Positions 1 to 9,972 of a stretch of 64,000 bases of DNA are shown one piece after another. Source of the DNA: Pimelobacter simplex. Its GTDB lineage: Bacteria > Actinomycetota > Actinomycetes > Propionibacteriales > Nocardioidaceae. The notes beneath the pieces are model-generated. The model was given only the letters and a program-made list of their open reading frames with translations, made no database searches and had not been told where the DNA came from. The DNA lies in the NCBI RefSeq assembly GCF_024662235.1, contig NZ_CP096276.1, positions 434,001 to 498,000 on the forward strand. Reading direction: 5' to 3'. Position numbers and translations under genes: made by a program. Within the stretch, counting starts at the first letter, position 1. Each line of letters begins with the position of its first letter.

Positions 1-1899
<1,899 letters not shown>

Positions 1900-1930
1900 C
1901 GTGCTCAACAGCCTGGAGTAGGAGTCCCCT

Positions 1931-2662
1931 GTGCGTCGTCGTCCCTTGCTCGTCCCCGTCGTGGCCGCGGTCGCCGCAGCCCTGCTGACCGCCGGGTGCG
2001 GCATCACCGACAACGCCGCGAAGCCGGGCCTGGCCGCCGAGGTCGACGGCCAGACGCTCCAGCTCGACAAGGTCGACCGGGCCGTCGCCGACTTCTGCGC
2101 GCTGCGGGCCGCCAACCCGGAGGCCCCGGCGATGTCGACCGCGCTCGTCCGGGCCCAGTTCGTCACCGGCTGGACCCAGGCCGTCGCCGTCGACGTGCTC
2201 GGCGCCGAGCACGGCGTGGCGCTGCCGCAGGGCGAGATCGACCGGGTCGCGGTCGACCAGGCCTGGGGCCGGCTCGGCACGATCAACGACGACAACTTCG
2301 ACTCGTTCGCCTGGCTGACCTGGATCAGCCTCCGGCTGGCCGAGCCGGTGGCCGAGCTCGGCAGCAAGCTCGCCCTGGCCGAGTCCGGCCAGCAGCTGAC
2401 CGGCGACGCGGCGGCCAACCGCGGCGTCGAGGCGGTCACCGCGTGGCTCGACGACGAGCACGTCGTGCTCAACCCCGTCTTCGGCCAGTACGACGACCGC
2501 ACGGTCTCCTTCAGCGGCGACCCCCTCTCGATCCCGGTCAGCGGCGAGGCGCGCGCGGCCGACAAGACCGCCGAGCTCACCCCCGAGCAGGTCGCGAAGC
2601 TGCCCGCCGGTCAGGTCTGCGGCAAGGCGGCGCCCGTCCCGGCCGCTCCCGTCGGGGGCTGA
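1931..2662 (+). CDS. SurA-N-like lipoprotein
   Basis: A 243-residue exported protein. The GTG start is preceded by GGAG at a good distance. The N-terminus has basic residues, a hydrophobic stretch and a lipobox (LLTAGC, Cys about residue 23), so a lipid-anchored protein on the outer face of the membrane is expected. The body (VDGQTLQLDKVDRAVADFC onward) resembles the helical SurA N-terminal domain of peptidyl-prolyl chaperones, but I see no parvulin PPIase domain. It lies between mfd and mazG and stops two bases before mazG, so co-transcription is likely. A role as an extracytoplasmic folding helper is an inference from family resemblance only. Confidence 0.8.
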   Translation: MRRRPLLVPVVAAVAAALLTAGCGITDNAAKPGLAAEVDGQTLQLDKVDRAVADFCALRAANPEAPAMSTALVRAQFVTGWTQAVAVDVLGAEHGVALPQGEIDRVAVDQAWGRLGTINDDNFDSFAWLTWISLRLAEPVAELGSKLALAESGQQLTGDAAANRGVEAVTAWLDDEHVVLNPVFGQYDDRTVSFSGDPLSIPVSGEARAADKTAELTPEQVAKLPAGQVCGKAAPVPAAPVGG

Positions 2663-2664
2663 GC

Positions 2665-3291
2665 ATGGGCGAGGCGCCCGAGGGCGCCGTCGCCGAGCTC
2701 GTCGCGGTGATGCGGCGGCTGCGCGCGGAGTGCCCGTGGAAGCAGGAGCAGACCCACCGCTCGCTGGTGCGCTACCTGCTCGAGGAGACCTACGAGACGG
2801 TCGACGCGATCGACGCCGGTGAGCTCTCGGGCGACTGGTCCCACCTGGCCGAGGAGCTCGGCGACGTCCTGCTCCAGGTGGTCTTCCACGCGGCGATCGC
2901 CGAGGAGCGCGGCGAGTTCGACCTCGACGACGTCGCGCGCGGGATCACCGCCAAGATGCGCCGGCGCAACCCCCACGTCTTCGGCGCCGCCGAGGGAGGC
3001 GCCGACGCCGACGCCGGTACCGAGGGGCTCAGCGCGGCGGAGGTCGACGCCCTCTGGCAGCGGATGAAGGCCGCCGAGAAGCCGGGCGCCATGGCGTCCC
3101 CGCTCCCGTCGGGACTGCCGGCCCTGCTCTACGCCGACAAGGCGCTCGCCCGCCGCGAGCGCGCCGGCTCCGCGCTCCCGGACGCCGGTCCGGGCATCGG
3201 GGAGCGCCTGCTCGCGCTGGTCGCCGAGGCGCGGGCGGCGGGGGTCGATCCCGAGGAGGCCCTGCGCGACGTCGTCCGCGGGCTCGACTAG
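2665..3291 (+). CDS. mazG: MazG nucleoside triphosphate pyrophosphohydrolase
   Basis: A 208-residue all-alpha NTP-PPase that hydrolyses NTPs or dNTPs to the monophosphate and PPi (house-cleaning). The family fingerprint is clear: CPWKQEQTHRSL near residue 24, EETYE metal-binding glutamates, ELGDVLLQVVFHA further on, and an RRNPHVFG motif. It is shorter than the two-domain E. coli enzyme because the second MazG repeat is missing; only a low-similarity C-terminal tail follows. That is normal in actinobacteria. The ATG start is two bases after the lipoprotein stop, so translational coupling is likely. Confidence 0.93.
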   Translation: MGEAPEGAVAELVAVMRRLRAECPWKQEQTHRSLVRYLLEETYETVDAIDAGELSGDWSHLAEELGDVLLQVVFHAAIAEERGEFDLDDVARGITAKMRRRNPHVFGAAEGGADADAGTEGLSAAEVDALWQRMKAAEKPGAMASPLPSGLPALLYADKALARRERAGSALPDAGPGIGERLLALVAEARAAGVDPEEALRDVVRGLD

Positions 3292-3292
3292 G

Positions 3293-3315
3293 GCCCGGCT
3301 GGGACTCGGCCGGGC
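3293..3315. terminator. Bidirectional hairpin between mazG and the peptidase
   Basis: GCCCGGC (3293-3299) and its complement GCCGGGC (3309-3315) with a nine-base loop lie exactly between two convergent stop codons. There is no T-run, as is usual in high-GC actinobacteria. Terminator function is inferred from position and symmetry. Confidence 0.5.
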
Positions 3316-4425
3316 TCAGCGGCGCAGCGCGTCGTGGGGCAGCGCCGGCGTGCGGTGACCGGCGCGGCCGACCATCTCGTCGTTGACGACCAGCGCGTTG
3401 AGGACCGACTCCTCGACGGCCTCGACGACGGCGGTGAGGAACGGGTCGATCGCGCCCCACGGCACGAGCTGCTGGGTGGCGAGCTCGGTCGGCGTGGGGG
3501 ACATCGTGCTGCGCAGCCCGGGGGCGGGCGCGGTCGAGAAGGCCAGGAAGATGTCGCCGGAGAAGTGCCCGCCCGCCGTACCGGTGCGGGCGAGGCCGAG
3601 CGGGACCCGCCGGGCGAGCGCCTTGCACTGGTGGGGGAGCAGCGGGGCGTCGGTCGCCACGACGACGATCACCGAGCCGGCGCCGGCCGGCACCCGGTCG
3701 CCGCCGGCGCCGAGGTCGCGCTCGAACCAGGGGGTGGTCTCCATCGGGTTGTCGTCGCGCAGGCTGCGCCCGACCGGTACGCCGGCCACGACGAGCTCCT
3801 CGCGGGAGCCGAAGTTGGCCTGGACCAGCGCGCCGACCGTGTAGGTGGCCTCGCCGAACCGGACCCGGCGCGAGGCGGTGCCCGTCCCGCCCTTGAAGGC
3901 GTAGCAGTTCATGCCGGTGCCGCCGCCGACCGAGCCCTCGGGGACCGGACCGCCGGTGGCGGCGTCGAGCGCCGCGCGGGCGTGCTCGGGCCGGACGTGG
4001 CCACCGTTGATGTCGTTGAGGTAGCCGTCCCAGGTCTCGCCGCAGACCGGGAGCAGCCACGCCGCGGCGAGCCGGGGGTGGACCTCGTTGACCCACGCGA
4101 CGACGCCGGTGTGGCAGGCGCCGACGGCGTGGGTGTTGGACAGGGTGACGGGCATCGTGAGGGCGCCGGACTCCTCGATCCAGGTGGTGCCGGTGAGCTC
4201 GCCGTTGCCGTTGAGGGAGTACCAGCCGGCCGCGCACGGCTCGCCGACGCCCTCGCGGCCGCGGGGCAGGATCGCGGTGACGCCGGTCCGGACGTCGTCC
4301 CCCTGGACGAGGGTCTCGACGCCGACGGTCACGCCGGGCACGTCGGTGATCGCGTTGTGCGGGCCCGGCTCGCCGGGCAGGTCGACGAGGTCGCGGGCAC
4401 GGGGGCGGTGGGCGTCACGGGGCAT
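3316..4425 (-). CDS. P1 family (DmpA-type) peptidase
   Basis: A 369-residue N-terminal-nucleophile-like hydrolase of the DmpA/BapA group (L-aminopeptidase D-amidase/esterase, beta-peptidyl aminopeptidase). The family blocks are present: NAITDVPGVTVG near residue 24, SVGGGTGMNCYAFKGG near 165-180, YTVGALVQANFG near 195, and the autoproteolytic Gly250-Ser251 junction in AGSVIVVVATDAPL, where Ser251 becomes the new N-terminal nucleophile. No signal peptide is seen, so it is probably cytoplasmic. Its ATG overlaps the end of the upstream TetR gene by 11 bases, so the two form an operon divergent from an APC permease. Uptake and hydrolysis of a small peptide or amide is a reasonable inference; the substrate is unknown. 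Confidence 0.9.
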   Translation of the reverse strand: MPRDAHRPRARDLVDLPGEPGPHNAITDVPGVTVGVETLVQGDDVRTGVTAILPRGREGVGEPCAAGWYSLNGNGELTGTTWIEESGALTMPVTLSNTHAVGACHTGVVAWVNEVHPRLAAAWLLPVCGETWDGYLNDINGGHVRPEHARAALDAATGGPVPEGSVGGGTGMNCYAFKGGTGTASRRVRFGEATYTVGALVQANFGSREELVVAGVPVGRSLRDDNPMETTPWFERDLGAGGDRVPAGAGSVIVVVATDAPLLPHQCKALARRVPLGLARTGTAGGHFSGDIFLAFSTAPAPGLRSTMSPTPTELATQQLVPWGAIDPFLTAVVEAVEESVLNALVVNDEMVGRAGHRTPALPHDALRR

Positions 4426-5047
4426 GGGGGACCTCCCGGTCGGGGACGATGTCGGCGCAGCGGGTCGCGAGCCGGGCGTAGCCGCAGAGCAGCTCGACCA
4501 CGCGCTCGTAGTGCAGGGAGCGGACGCCGACGACGATGTGCTCGCCGTAGGCGTCCTCGAGGGCGACCAGGTTCTGGGCCAGGTCGGTCGGGTCGGCGGC
4601 GAGCTCGAAGTGGCCCTGGGCCACGCCGACCTCGAGGATGCCGACGTAGATCGCGACCTGGGTGTCGTAGAGCGCGGTGTAGAGCTCGGAGTTGGGCTCG
4701 CGGAACCTCATCTGGCCGTCGAGGTGGTAGAGCGCGGCGACGAGGTCGTCGTCGGTCGAGGTGGGCAGCCCGCCGCGGATGGCGGCGACCAGCTTGTCCC
4801 GGGCGTCGGGGAGCTGGGTGAGCCGGGAGAGCCGGTCGTCGTAGAAGCGCTTGCGGGCGCGGGCGTGCACCTCGGCGAGCAGCCCCTGGACGTCGTCGAA
4901 GTAGTAGTGCACGGTGCCGGTCGAGACGCCGGCCCGGGCCGCCACGTCGCGCAGCCGCAGGGCCGCCGAACCGGACTCGCGCAGCACCTGGAGGGTCGCC
5001 GCCACGATCTCGTCGCGCCGCCGCTCCTGGTCCTTGAAGCGTGCCAC
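4415..5047 (-). CDS. TetR family regulator
   Basis: A 210-residue regulator with an N-terminal HTH (RLRDVAARAGVSTGTVHYYFDD, about residues 31-52) followed by a helical ligand domain resembling TetR_C proteins (GLAEVHARARKRF onward). It is first in an operon with the P1 peptidase and divergent from the APC permease at 5165. Two dyads in the intergenic space (5070-5097 and 5132-5154) are candidate binding sites, which suggests it controls itself and the permease. The effector is unknown. Confidence 0.9.
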   Translation of the reverse strand: MARFKDQERRRDEIVAATLQVLRESGSAALRLRDVAARAGVSTGTVHYYFDDVQGLLAEVHARARKRFYDDRLSRLTQLPDARDKLVAAIRGGLPTSTDDDLVAALYHLDGQMRFREPNSELYTALYDTQVAIYVGILEVGVAQGHFELAADPTDLAQNLVALEDAYGEHIVVGVRSLHYERVVELLCGYARLATRCADIVPDREVPHAP

Positions 5048-5069
5048 TCCCGCTGCTCCTCCCGCCTCT

Positions 5070-5097
5070 CCTGACGGACAGTCAAAGTTTTGTCAGG
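5070..5097. promoter_or_regulatory. Inverted repeat upstream of the TetR gene
   Basis: CCTGAC (5070-5075) and GTCAGG (5092-5097) form a 6-bp dyad about 25 bases upstream of the leftward TetR start. It is a candidate autoregulatory operator. The sequence shows the symmetry only; binding is an inference. Confidence 0.35.
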
Positions 5098-5110
5098 GTA
5101 CAAACGAGCG

Positions 5111-5154
5111 TTGACACGGGAATCCAAGCAGTTCTTTGATCGGGAGTCAAAGAA
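5111..5154 (+). promoter_or_regulatory. Promoter with overlapping palindrome for the APC permease
   Basis: TTGACA (5111-5116) and TTTGAT (5135-5140) are separated by 18 bases and make a plausible -35/-10 pair for the permease at 5165. A perfect 8-bp inverted repeat, TTCTTTGA (5132-5139) and TCAAAGAA (5147-5154), overlaps the -10 box. That is a repression geometry, and the divergent TetR product is the obvious candidate repressor. Confidence 0.45.
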
Positions 5155-5164
5155 AGGGGTTCCC

Positions 5165-6616
5165 ATGGCCGAGCTCGACCCGCACGAAACTCCCGCCGCC
5201 GGAATGATCGAGGACAACCCGTCTCCGGAGGGTCCGGCCCGCTACGAGCAGCAGCTCGCACGGTCGCTGACGATGCGCGAGAACATCATGATCACGCTGT
5301 CCTCGGTGACCCCGGCGTCGAGCGTCTTCATCATCGTCCCGGCGATCCTGCTGGGCGTGGGCGGTGCCTCGGTGCTCACCCTGGCGCTGGCCGCGGTCGC
5401 GGCCGTCCTGGTCGGGGTCTGCTACGCCGAGCTGTCGGCGACGTACCCGGTGACCGGGGGCGAGTACACCTGGGCCGCCCGGCTGCTCGGGCGCCCCGCG
5501 GGCTTCGCGACCTTCCTGCTCACGCTGGTCAGCGGGATCCTCATCATCGCGGTGATCGCGCTCGGCACCGGCGACTACCTCGGGGCCGCGTGGTCCGGGC
5601 TCAGCGGCAGCTGGGTCGGGGTCGCCGTGATCGTCGTGACGACCGCGGTGGCGGCGCTCGACATCCGCACCAACGCCTGGGTCACCGGTCTCTTCCTCGC
5701 CACCGAGGTGCTCGCGCTCATCGTCCTGGCGGTGCTCGGGTTCCTGCACCCCGAGCGCGGCATCGCCACCTTCTTCTCCGCCCAGACCATGGGTGCGCAC
5801 GGCCTCGAAGGCGTCGGCGTCGCCGCGGTCGTCGCGCTGCTGCCGGTGGCGCTCTTCGCGTTCAACGGCTACGGCGCCGCCGTCTACTACGTCGAGGAGA
5901 CCAAGGACGCCAACCGCACGATCGGCCGGGTCATCCTGGTCGCGCTCGCCGTGACGGCGCTCGTCGAGATCGTGCCGCTCGCCGCCGTCGTCGTCGGTGC
6001 GCCCAGCATGGAGGCCCTGCTCGCCAGCGACGCCCCGATGAACTACTTCCTCCTCGAGCGGGGCGGCTCGGCCCTCAACGTCGTGATTAGCGTCGGCATC
6101 GCCCTGGCCATCGTCAACGCGGTGATCGCGATCATCATCCAGATCGCCCGCCTGGTCTACGCCTCGGCGCGCGACCGCTCCTGGCCGGGCCCGGTCGACG
6201 ATGTCCTGGGCCGGATCCACCCGCGCTTCAAGTCGCCGGTCAACGCGACCCTGCTCGTCGGCGGCGTCGCCGCCCTGGCCGCGGCGCTCATCCCGCTGTC
6301 GTGGCTGATCACGGCGACCGGTGCGTCCGTGGCCGTCGTCTACCTCGTGGTCGGCACGAGCGCCCTGCGGCTGCGCCGCCCGGGGCTCGCCCGCTCGCGC
6401 GGCTACCGGATGCCGTGGTGGCCGCTGCCGCCGCTGCTCCTCATCGCCGGGATGGTCTACGTGTGCGTCCAGGTCGCCCGGGACACGCCCTCGCAGCTCG
6501 CGATCAGCCTGACCACGATGGTGCTGGGTCTCGTCTACTACCTGGGCTTCATCCACCCGCGGCGCGGCGAGCGCTGGACGCTGCCGGACCCGGTCGAGGA
6601 GGAGGGTACGGCCTGA
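5165..6616 (+). CDS. APC family amino acid/amine permease
   Basis: A 483-residue integral membrane protein with about 12 hydrophobic segments. The APC signature around TM1 is present (LTMRENIMITLSSVTPASS) and GGEYTWAARLLGRP follows near TM2-3. APC carriers take up amino acids or polyamines by proton symport or exchange. I chose ATG 5165 over an upstream in-frame GTG because AAAGGGG sits just ahead of it and the palindromic promoter would otherwise lie inside the gene. It is divergent from the TetR/P1-peptidase operon, so its substrate is probably hydrolysed or sensed by those products. Confidence 0.9.
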   Translation: MAELDPHETPAAGMIEDNPSPEGPARYEQQLARSLTMRENIMITLSSVTPASSVFIIVPAILLGVGGASVLTLALAAVAAVLVGVCYAELSATYPVTGGEYTWAARLLGRPAGFATFLLTLVSGILIIAVIALGTGDYLGAAWSGLSGSWVGVAVIVVTTAVAALDIRTNAWVTGLFLATEVLALIVLAVLGFLHPERGIATFFSAQTMGAHGLEGVGVAAVVALLPVALFAFNGYGAAVYYVEETKDANRTIGRVILVALAVTALVEIVPLAAVVVGAPSMEALLASDAPMNYFLLERGGSALNVVISVGIALAIVNAVIAIIIQIARLVYASARDRSWPGPVDDVLGRIHPRFKSPVNATLLVGGVAALAAALIPLSWLITATGASVAVVYLVVGTSALRLRRPGLARSRGYRMPWWPLPPLLLIAGMVYVCVQVARDTPSQLAISLTTMVLGLVYYLGFIHPRRGERWTLPDPVEEEGTA

Positions 6617-6641
6617 CCGGGCCGTCGTCCGGGCTCAGGGC

Positions 6642-7088
6642 TCAGGGAGCGAAGAACGGCGGCTTCGGGTCGCACCGGCAGGCGTAGAACGGCCACCCGT
6701 AGGTGCGGACCGCGCGGTAGTAGGCGAAGGCCCACGACTGGCACCACAGGTTCAACGGCCCGCAAGCCTTCTTCATGTCGGTGTAGAACTGCTCGTCGCA
6801 GCCTGCCTGGCTGGACGCGTGGAAGTGGTAGCAGCCGTCGTGGCGGTCGCACGCCGCCTTGAAGCTCACTCCTGACGGAGAGCTCCCGAACGGCGAGGTG
6901 CACCCGTTCGGCGCCCAGCCGGCGAGTGCCGCGCCGGCCGGGGCCGCTGCGGCGGCTGGTGCTGGAGGAGCAGCCCGAGCCGGCGAGGTCGTCGCGAGCG
7001 AGAGGCCCACGACGACCAGGAGCGCGGCCGCGAGGGCGAGCAATCGGCTGAGGGCGATCCCGAGAGGGACGCTGGGGGCAGAGCGCAT
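6642..7088 (-). CDS. Secreted prokaryotic phospholipase A2
   Basis: A 148-residue protein with a Sec signal peptide (basic start, hydrophobic core, cleavage around ARA-AP near residue 40) followed by an Ala/Pro-rich linker. The mature part carries the bacterial PLA2 motif FKAACDRHDGCYHF with the catalytic His-Asp pair, and several Cys residues positioned for disulfides (Cys in NGC, AC, CY, GCD, ACG, WCQ, ACRC). It should hydrolyse the sn-2 ester of phospholipids outside the cell. It is a single-gene unit convergent with the APC permease. Confidence 0.88.
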   Translation of the reverse strand: MRSAPSVPLGIALSRLLALAAALLVVVGLSLATTSPARAAPPAPAAAAAPAGAALAGWAPNGCTSPFGSSPSGVSFKAACDRHDGCYHFHASSQAGCDEQFYTDMKKACGPLNLWCQSWAFAYYRAVRTYGWPFYACRCDPKPPFFAP

Positions 7089-7188
7089 GTCCGAGTCCTT
7101 TCGCCGGGCCAGCCTGTGCTGGCCTCCTCAGGGTCACACCGCCCTTCGAACGGCGATACCCACGGAAACCGCGGGGAGGGCGAGCCGG

Positions 7189-7884
7189 TCAGTGCGGCGC
7201 GTCGAGGCCGGTGACCCGGATGCCGGAGTGCGTCTTGTACTTGCGGTTGATCGAGATCAGGACCGCGGTGAACGGCTCCAGCACCCGCGCCAGGCGCAGC
7301 TTGCCGCCGTCGATCCCGGGGCGGCCGGTGACCGAGGCGGCCAGGTCGATCGCGACCTGCTTGCCCTCGACGGAGTCGCCGACGACGATGACGTCCTCGT
7401 CGAGGAAGTCATCGGCGCCCCACAGGGCGGGGGCGGCGACGTTGTGGAAGGCGCCGACCACGGTGGCCTCGGGTGCGATGCGGGCCGCGGACTCCGCGGC
7501 GGAGCCCTCGCCGGCGTCGATGACCTGACCGTGCGCGCCGCGCTTGTCGAAGGCCAGCGGGTTCACGCACGAGATCACGGTCTTGCCCGCGAGCGCCTCG
7601 GCCAGGGAGGTGACGAGGTCGTCGTGGCCGTCGTAGGGCACCGCGAGCAGGACGACGTCCGCGGCGGCGATGGCGTCGGCGTTGGCCGCGCCGCGGGCGG
7701 TCCCGGCACCGGGCAGGCCGGTGAGCCGCTCGCTGACCTCGGCGGCGACGGTCTCGGCCTTCTCGGCGGCCCGGGAGCCGAGCACGATGTCGTGGCCGTG
7801 GCGGGCGAAGCGGTAGCCCAGGCCCTTGCCCTGCGGGCCGGTCCCGCCGATCACGGCGACGGTGTAGCGGTGGGTGCTGCTCAT
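7189..7884 (-). CDS. npdG: NADPH-dependent F420 reductase
   Basis: A 231-residue oxidoreductase that transfers hydride between NADPH and coenzyme F420. The N-terminal Rossmann motif is VAVIGGTGPQGKGLGYRFA (residues 9-27), followed by GSRAAEKAE, DVVLLAVPYDGH and CVNPLAFDKRG, all typical of the family. It is divergent from the IclR gene at 7935 with a 50-base gap. It could supply F420H2 to the LLM-type oxidoreductases at 9969 and 27118; that link is an inference. Length is normal. Confidence 0.88.
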   Translation of the reverse strand: MSSTHRYTVAVIGGTGPQGKGLGYRFARHGHDIVLGSRAAEKAETVAAEVSERLTGLPGAGTARGAANADAIAAADVVLLAVPYDGHDDLVTSLAEALAGKTVISCVNPLAFDKRGAHGQVIDAGEGSAAESAARIAPEATVVGAFHNVAAPALWGADDFLDEDVIVVGDSVEGKQVAIDLAASVTGRPGIDGGKLRLARVLEPFTAVLISINRKYKTHSGIRVTGLDAPH

Positions 7885-7934
7885 GGGGATTCTCCTGGTG
7901 AGACGGGGTGTGGGGGACTGGAAGGATGCAGGCC

Positions 7935-8687
7935 ATGGAGCGACGTGCGCCCGCCGCGGCCCAGGCGCTCGACGTGCTGCGGGTGATCTCGGGGAGCGTC
8001 GAGCCGGTCTCGGCCAGCCACATCGCCCGGGAGCTGGGGCTGGCCCGGTCGACGACGTACTACCTGCTCGACGTGCTCATCGAGCACGGCTACGTGCGCC
8101 ACCACGTGGAGCGCCGCCGCTACGGACTGGGGATCGCCGCGCACGAGCTCGGTTCGGCGTACCAGCGCCAGGCGCCGTTGCGCCGGATCGCCCAGCCGAT
8201 CATCAACCGGCTCGTCGACGAGGCCGGCCACAACGGGCACTTCACGATCCTGCACGGCAGCCACGTGGTCTACCTGATCGAGGAGCGGGCGCCCGGGCGG
8301 CCGGTGCTGATCAGCGAGGTGGGCGTGCGGCTGCCCGCCCACCTCACCGCCAGCGGACTCGCCCTGCTGGCCCGGCTCCCGGTGCCGCAGGTACGGGCGC
8401 TGTTCCCGTCGAAGGAGGCGTTCTTCACCCGGCGCGGGCTCGGGCCGCAGTCGCCGACCGAGCTGCGCCGCGCCCTGACGACCGTACGACGCGACGGCTA
8501 CGCCTTCGAGCAGGGCTGGATCATGCCCGACCTGGCCTCGGTCTCGGCCGCCGCGGTCGACGACAACGGCCTGCCGCTGGGGTCGTTCACGCTGACCTTC
8601 GCCGAGGAGCACGTCGACACGCTGCCCGCGCTGGCCGCACTCGTCGTCCAGGCCGCCGAGCGGCTGAGCGAGCGAGTGCGGCACTGA
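7935..8687 (+). CDS. IclR family regulator
   Basis: A 250-residue regulator with an N-terminal winged helix (AAQALDVLRVISGS, SASHIARELGLARSTTYYLLDVL) and a C-terminal IclR effector domain (RIAQPIINRLVDEAGHNGHF, APGRPVLISEVG, LPAHLTASGLALLA). I chose ATG 7935 because GGAAGG at 7920-7925 is nine bases upstream; in-frame alternatives are ATG 7926 and GTG 7908. It is divergent from npdG and convergent with the urocanase-LLM-transporter operon. In Corynebacterium an IclR-type protein (HutR) controls histidine use, so control of that operon is plausible. Confidence 0.9.
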   Translation: MERRAPAAAQALDVLRVISGSVEPVSASHIARELGLARSTTYYLLDVLIEHGYVRHHVERRRYGLGIAAHELGSAYQRQAPLRRIAQPIINRLVDEAGHNGHFTILHGSHVVYLIEERAPGRPVLISEVGVRLPAHLTASGLALLARLPVPQVRALFPSKEAFFTRRGLGPQSPTELRRALTTVRRDGYAFEQGWIMPDLASVSAAAVDDNGLPLGSFTLTFAEEHVDTLPALAALVVQAAERLSERVRH

Positions 8688-8694
8688 CGCGTGC

Positions 8695-9972
8695 TCAGTG
8701 CTGCCGGTAGATCCTGCGGGCGAGCACCACGCCGATCACCGACAGCGGCGCGATCATCATGAAGTAGTACGCCGGCGCGCGCAGCGTCACGTCGCTCCAC
8801 GCGGTCAGCAGCAGCGGCCCGAGGCTGCCCATGAAGATCATGCCCACGTTGTACGACAGCGCGATGCCGGTCGTGCGCACCTCGGTGTCGAACAGGTCGA
8901 CCAGCAGCCCGGTCAGGGTGCCGAAGTAGGCCGCGATGATCACGCCGAGGAAGACCTCGACCGCGATGAGCGCGCCCGTGGTGCGGTGCGTGAGCAGGAA
9001 CGACAGCAGCGGGTAGATGCTGACGAACCCGACGACGGCCGCCGTCAGCAGGATCGGTACGGCGCCCGTGCGGTCGGCGAGCCGCCCGAACACGGGGGCG
9101 AGCACGGCGACGACGGTGCCGGCGCCGGCCGCGGCGGCGTACCCGGACCAGGGGGCGAGGTCGAGGCGGATCGCGTAGGCGGCGAGGAAGGTGATCAGGT
9201 AGACGCCCATGCCGGCCATGCCGACGCACAGGGTCCCGACGAGGACCCGGCCCCAGTGCTCACGCAGCGTGGTGCGCAGGGGGTTGGCGATCGGCTCGGT
9301 CGCGCGGAACTCCTCGGTGTCGGGGATCCGGTTGCGGATCCAGAGCCCGATCGGGCCGATCAGGATGCCGAAGATGAACGGCAGCCGCCACGCCCACGCG
9401 TGCAGCGTCTCGGTGTCGACGGTCGTGAAGAGCAGCCACCCGGAGACGCCGGCGAGGATCATCGCCATGCCCTGCGTGGCCGCCTGCCAGCTGGCCAGGA
9501 ACCGGCGCCCGGCCTGGGCGCTCTCGGCCATGAAGGTGGTCGCGGCGCCGAACTCACCACCGGCGGAGAAGCCCTGGATCAGCCGGGAGACCATGAGGAT
9601 CGCGGGTGCGGCCAGGCCGATGCTGGCGTACGTCGGCGTCACCGCGATGATCGCGACGCCCAGGGTCATCAGCCCGATGGTGAGCGTCAGCGCGGTCTTG
9701 CGGCCGTGCTTGTCGGCCAGGTTGCCGATCACCATCGCGCCGACGGGGCGGATGAGGTAGCTGATGAGCAGGCCGGCGTAGGTGCTGATCAGGGCCGCCG
9801 TGGGATCGGACTTCGGGAAGAAGAGGACGGCCAGCACCGGCGCCATGTAGGCGTAGATGATGACGTCGTACCACTCCATGACGTTGCCGAGCCCGGCCGC
9901 GACGACGGAGCGCCAGGCGGAGCGGGGCGCCGCGCGGCGCGGCCCGGAGGCGGTGGTGGGTGCTGTGGTCAT
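8695..9972 (-). CDS. MHS-type major facilitator transporter
   Basis: A 425-residue MFS symporter of the metabolite:H+ symporter group, with about 12 TM segments. Signatures are GLGNVMEWYDVIIYAYMAP in TM1, ISYLIRPVGAMVIGNLADKHGRKTAL between TM2 and TM3, and a sugar-porter-like RLIQGFSAGGEFG. Members carry organic acids, betaines or dicarboxylates. Its ATG overlaps the stop of the LLM gene by four bases, so it is the last gene of the hutU-LLM-transporter operon. The likely cargo is the pathway substrate, perhaps urocanate or a related imidazole acid; this is inferred from context. Confidence 0.88.
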   Translation of the reverse strand: MTTAPTTASGPRRAAPRSAWRSVVAAGLGNVMEWYDVIIYAYMAPVLAVLFFPKSDPTAALISTYAGLLISYLIRPVGAMVIGNLADKHGRKTALTLTIGLMTLGVAIIAVTPTYASIGLAAPAILMVSRLIQGFSAGGEFGAATTFMAESAQAGRRFLASWQAATQGMAMILAGVSGWLLFTTVDTETLHAWAWRLPFIFGILIGPIGLWIRNRIPDTEEFRATEPIANPLRTTLREHWGRVLVGTLCVGMAGMGVYLITFLAAYAIRLDLAPWSGYAAAAGAGTVVAVLAPVFGRLADRTGAVPILLTAAVVGFVSIYPLLSFLLTHRTTGALIAVEVFLGVIIAAYFGTLTGLLVDLFDTEVRTTGIALSYNVGMIFMGSLGPLLLTAWSDVTLRAPAYYFMMIAPLSVIGVVLARRIYRQH

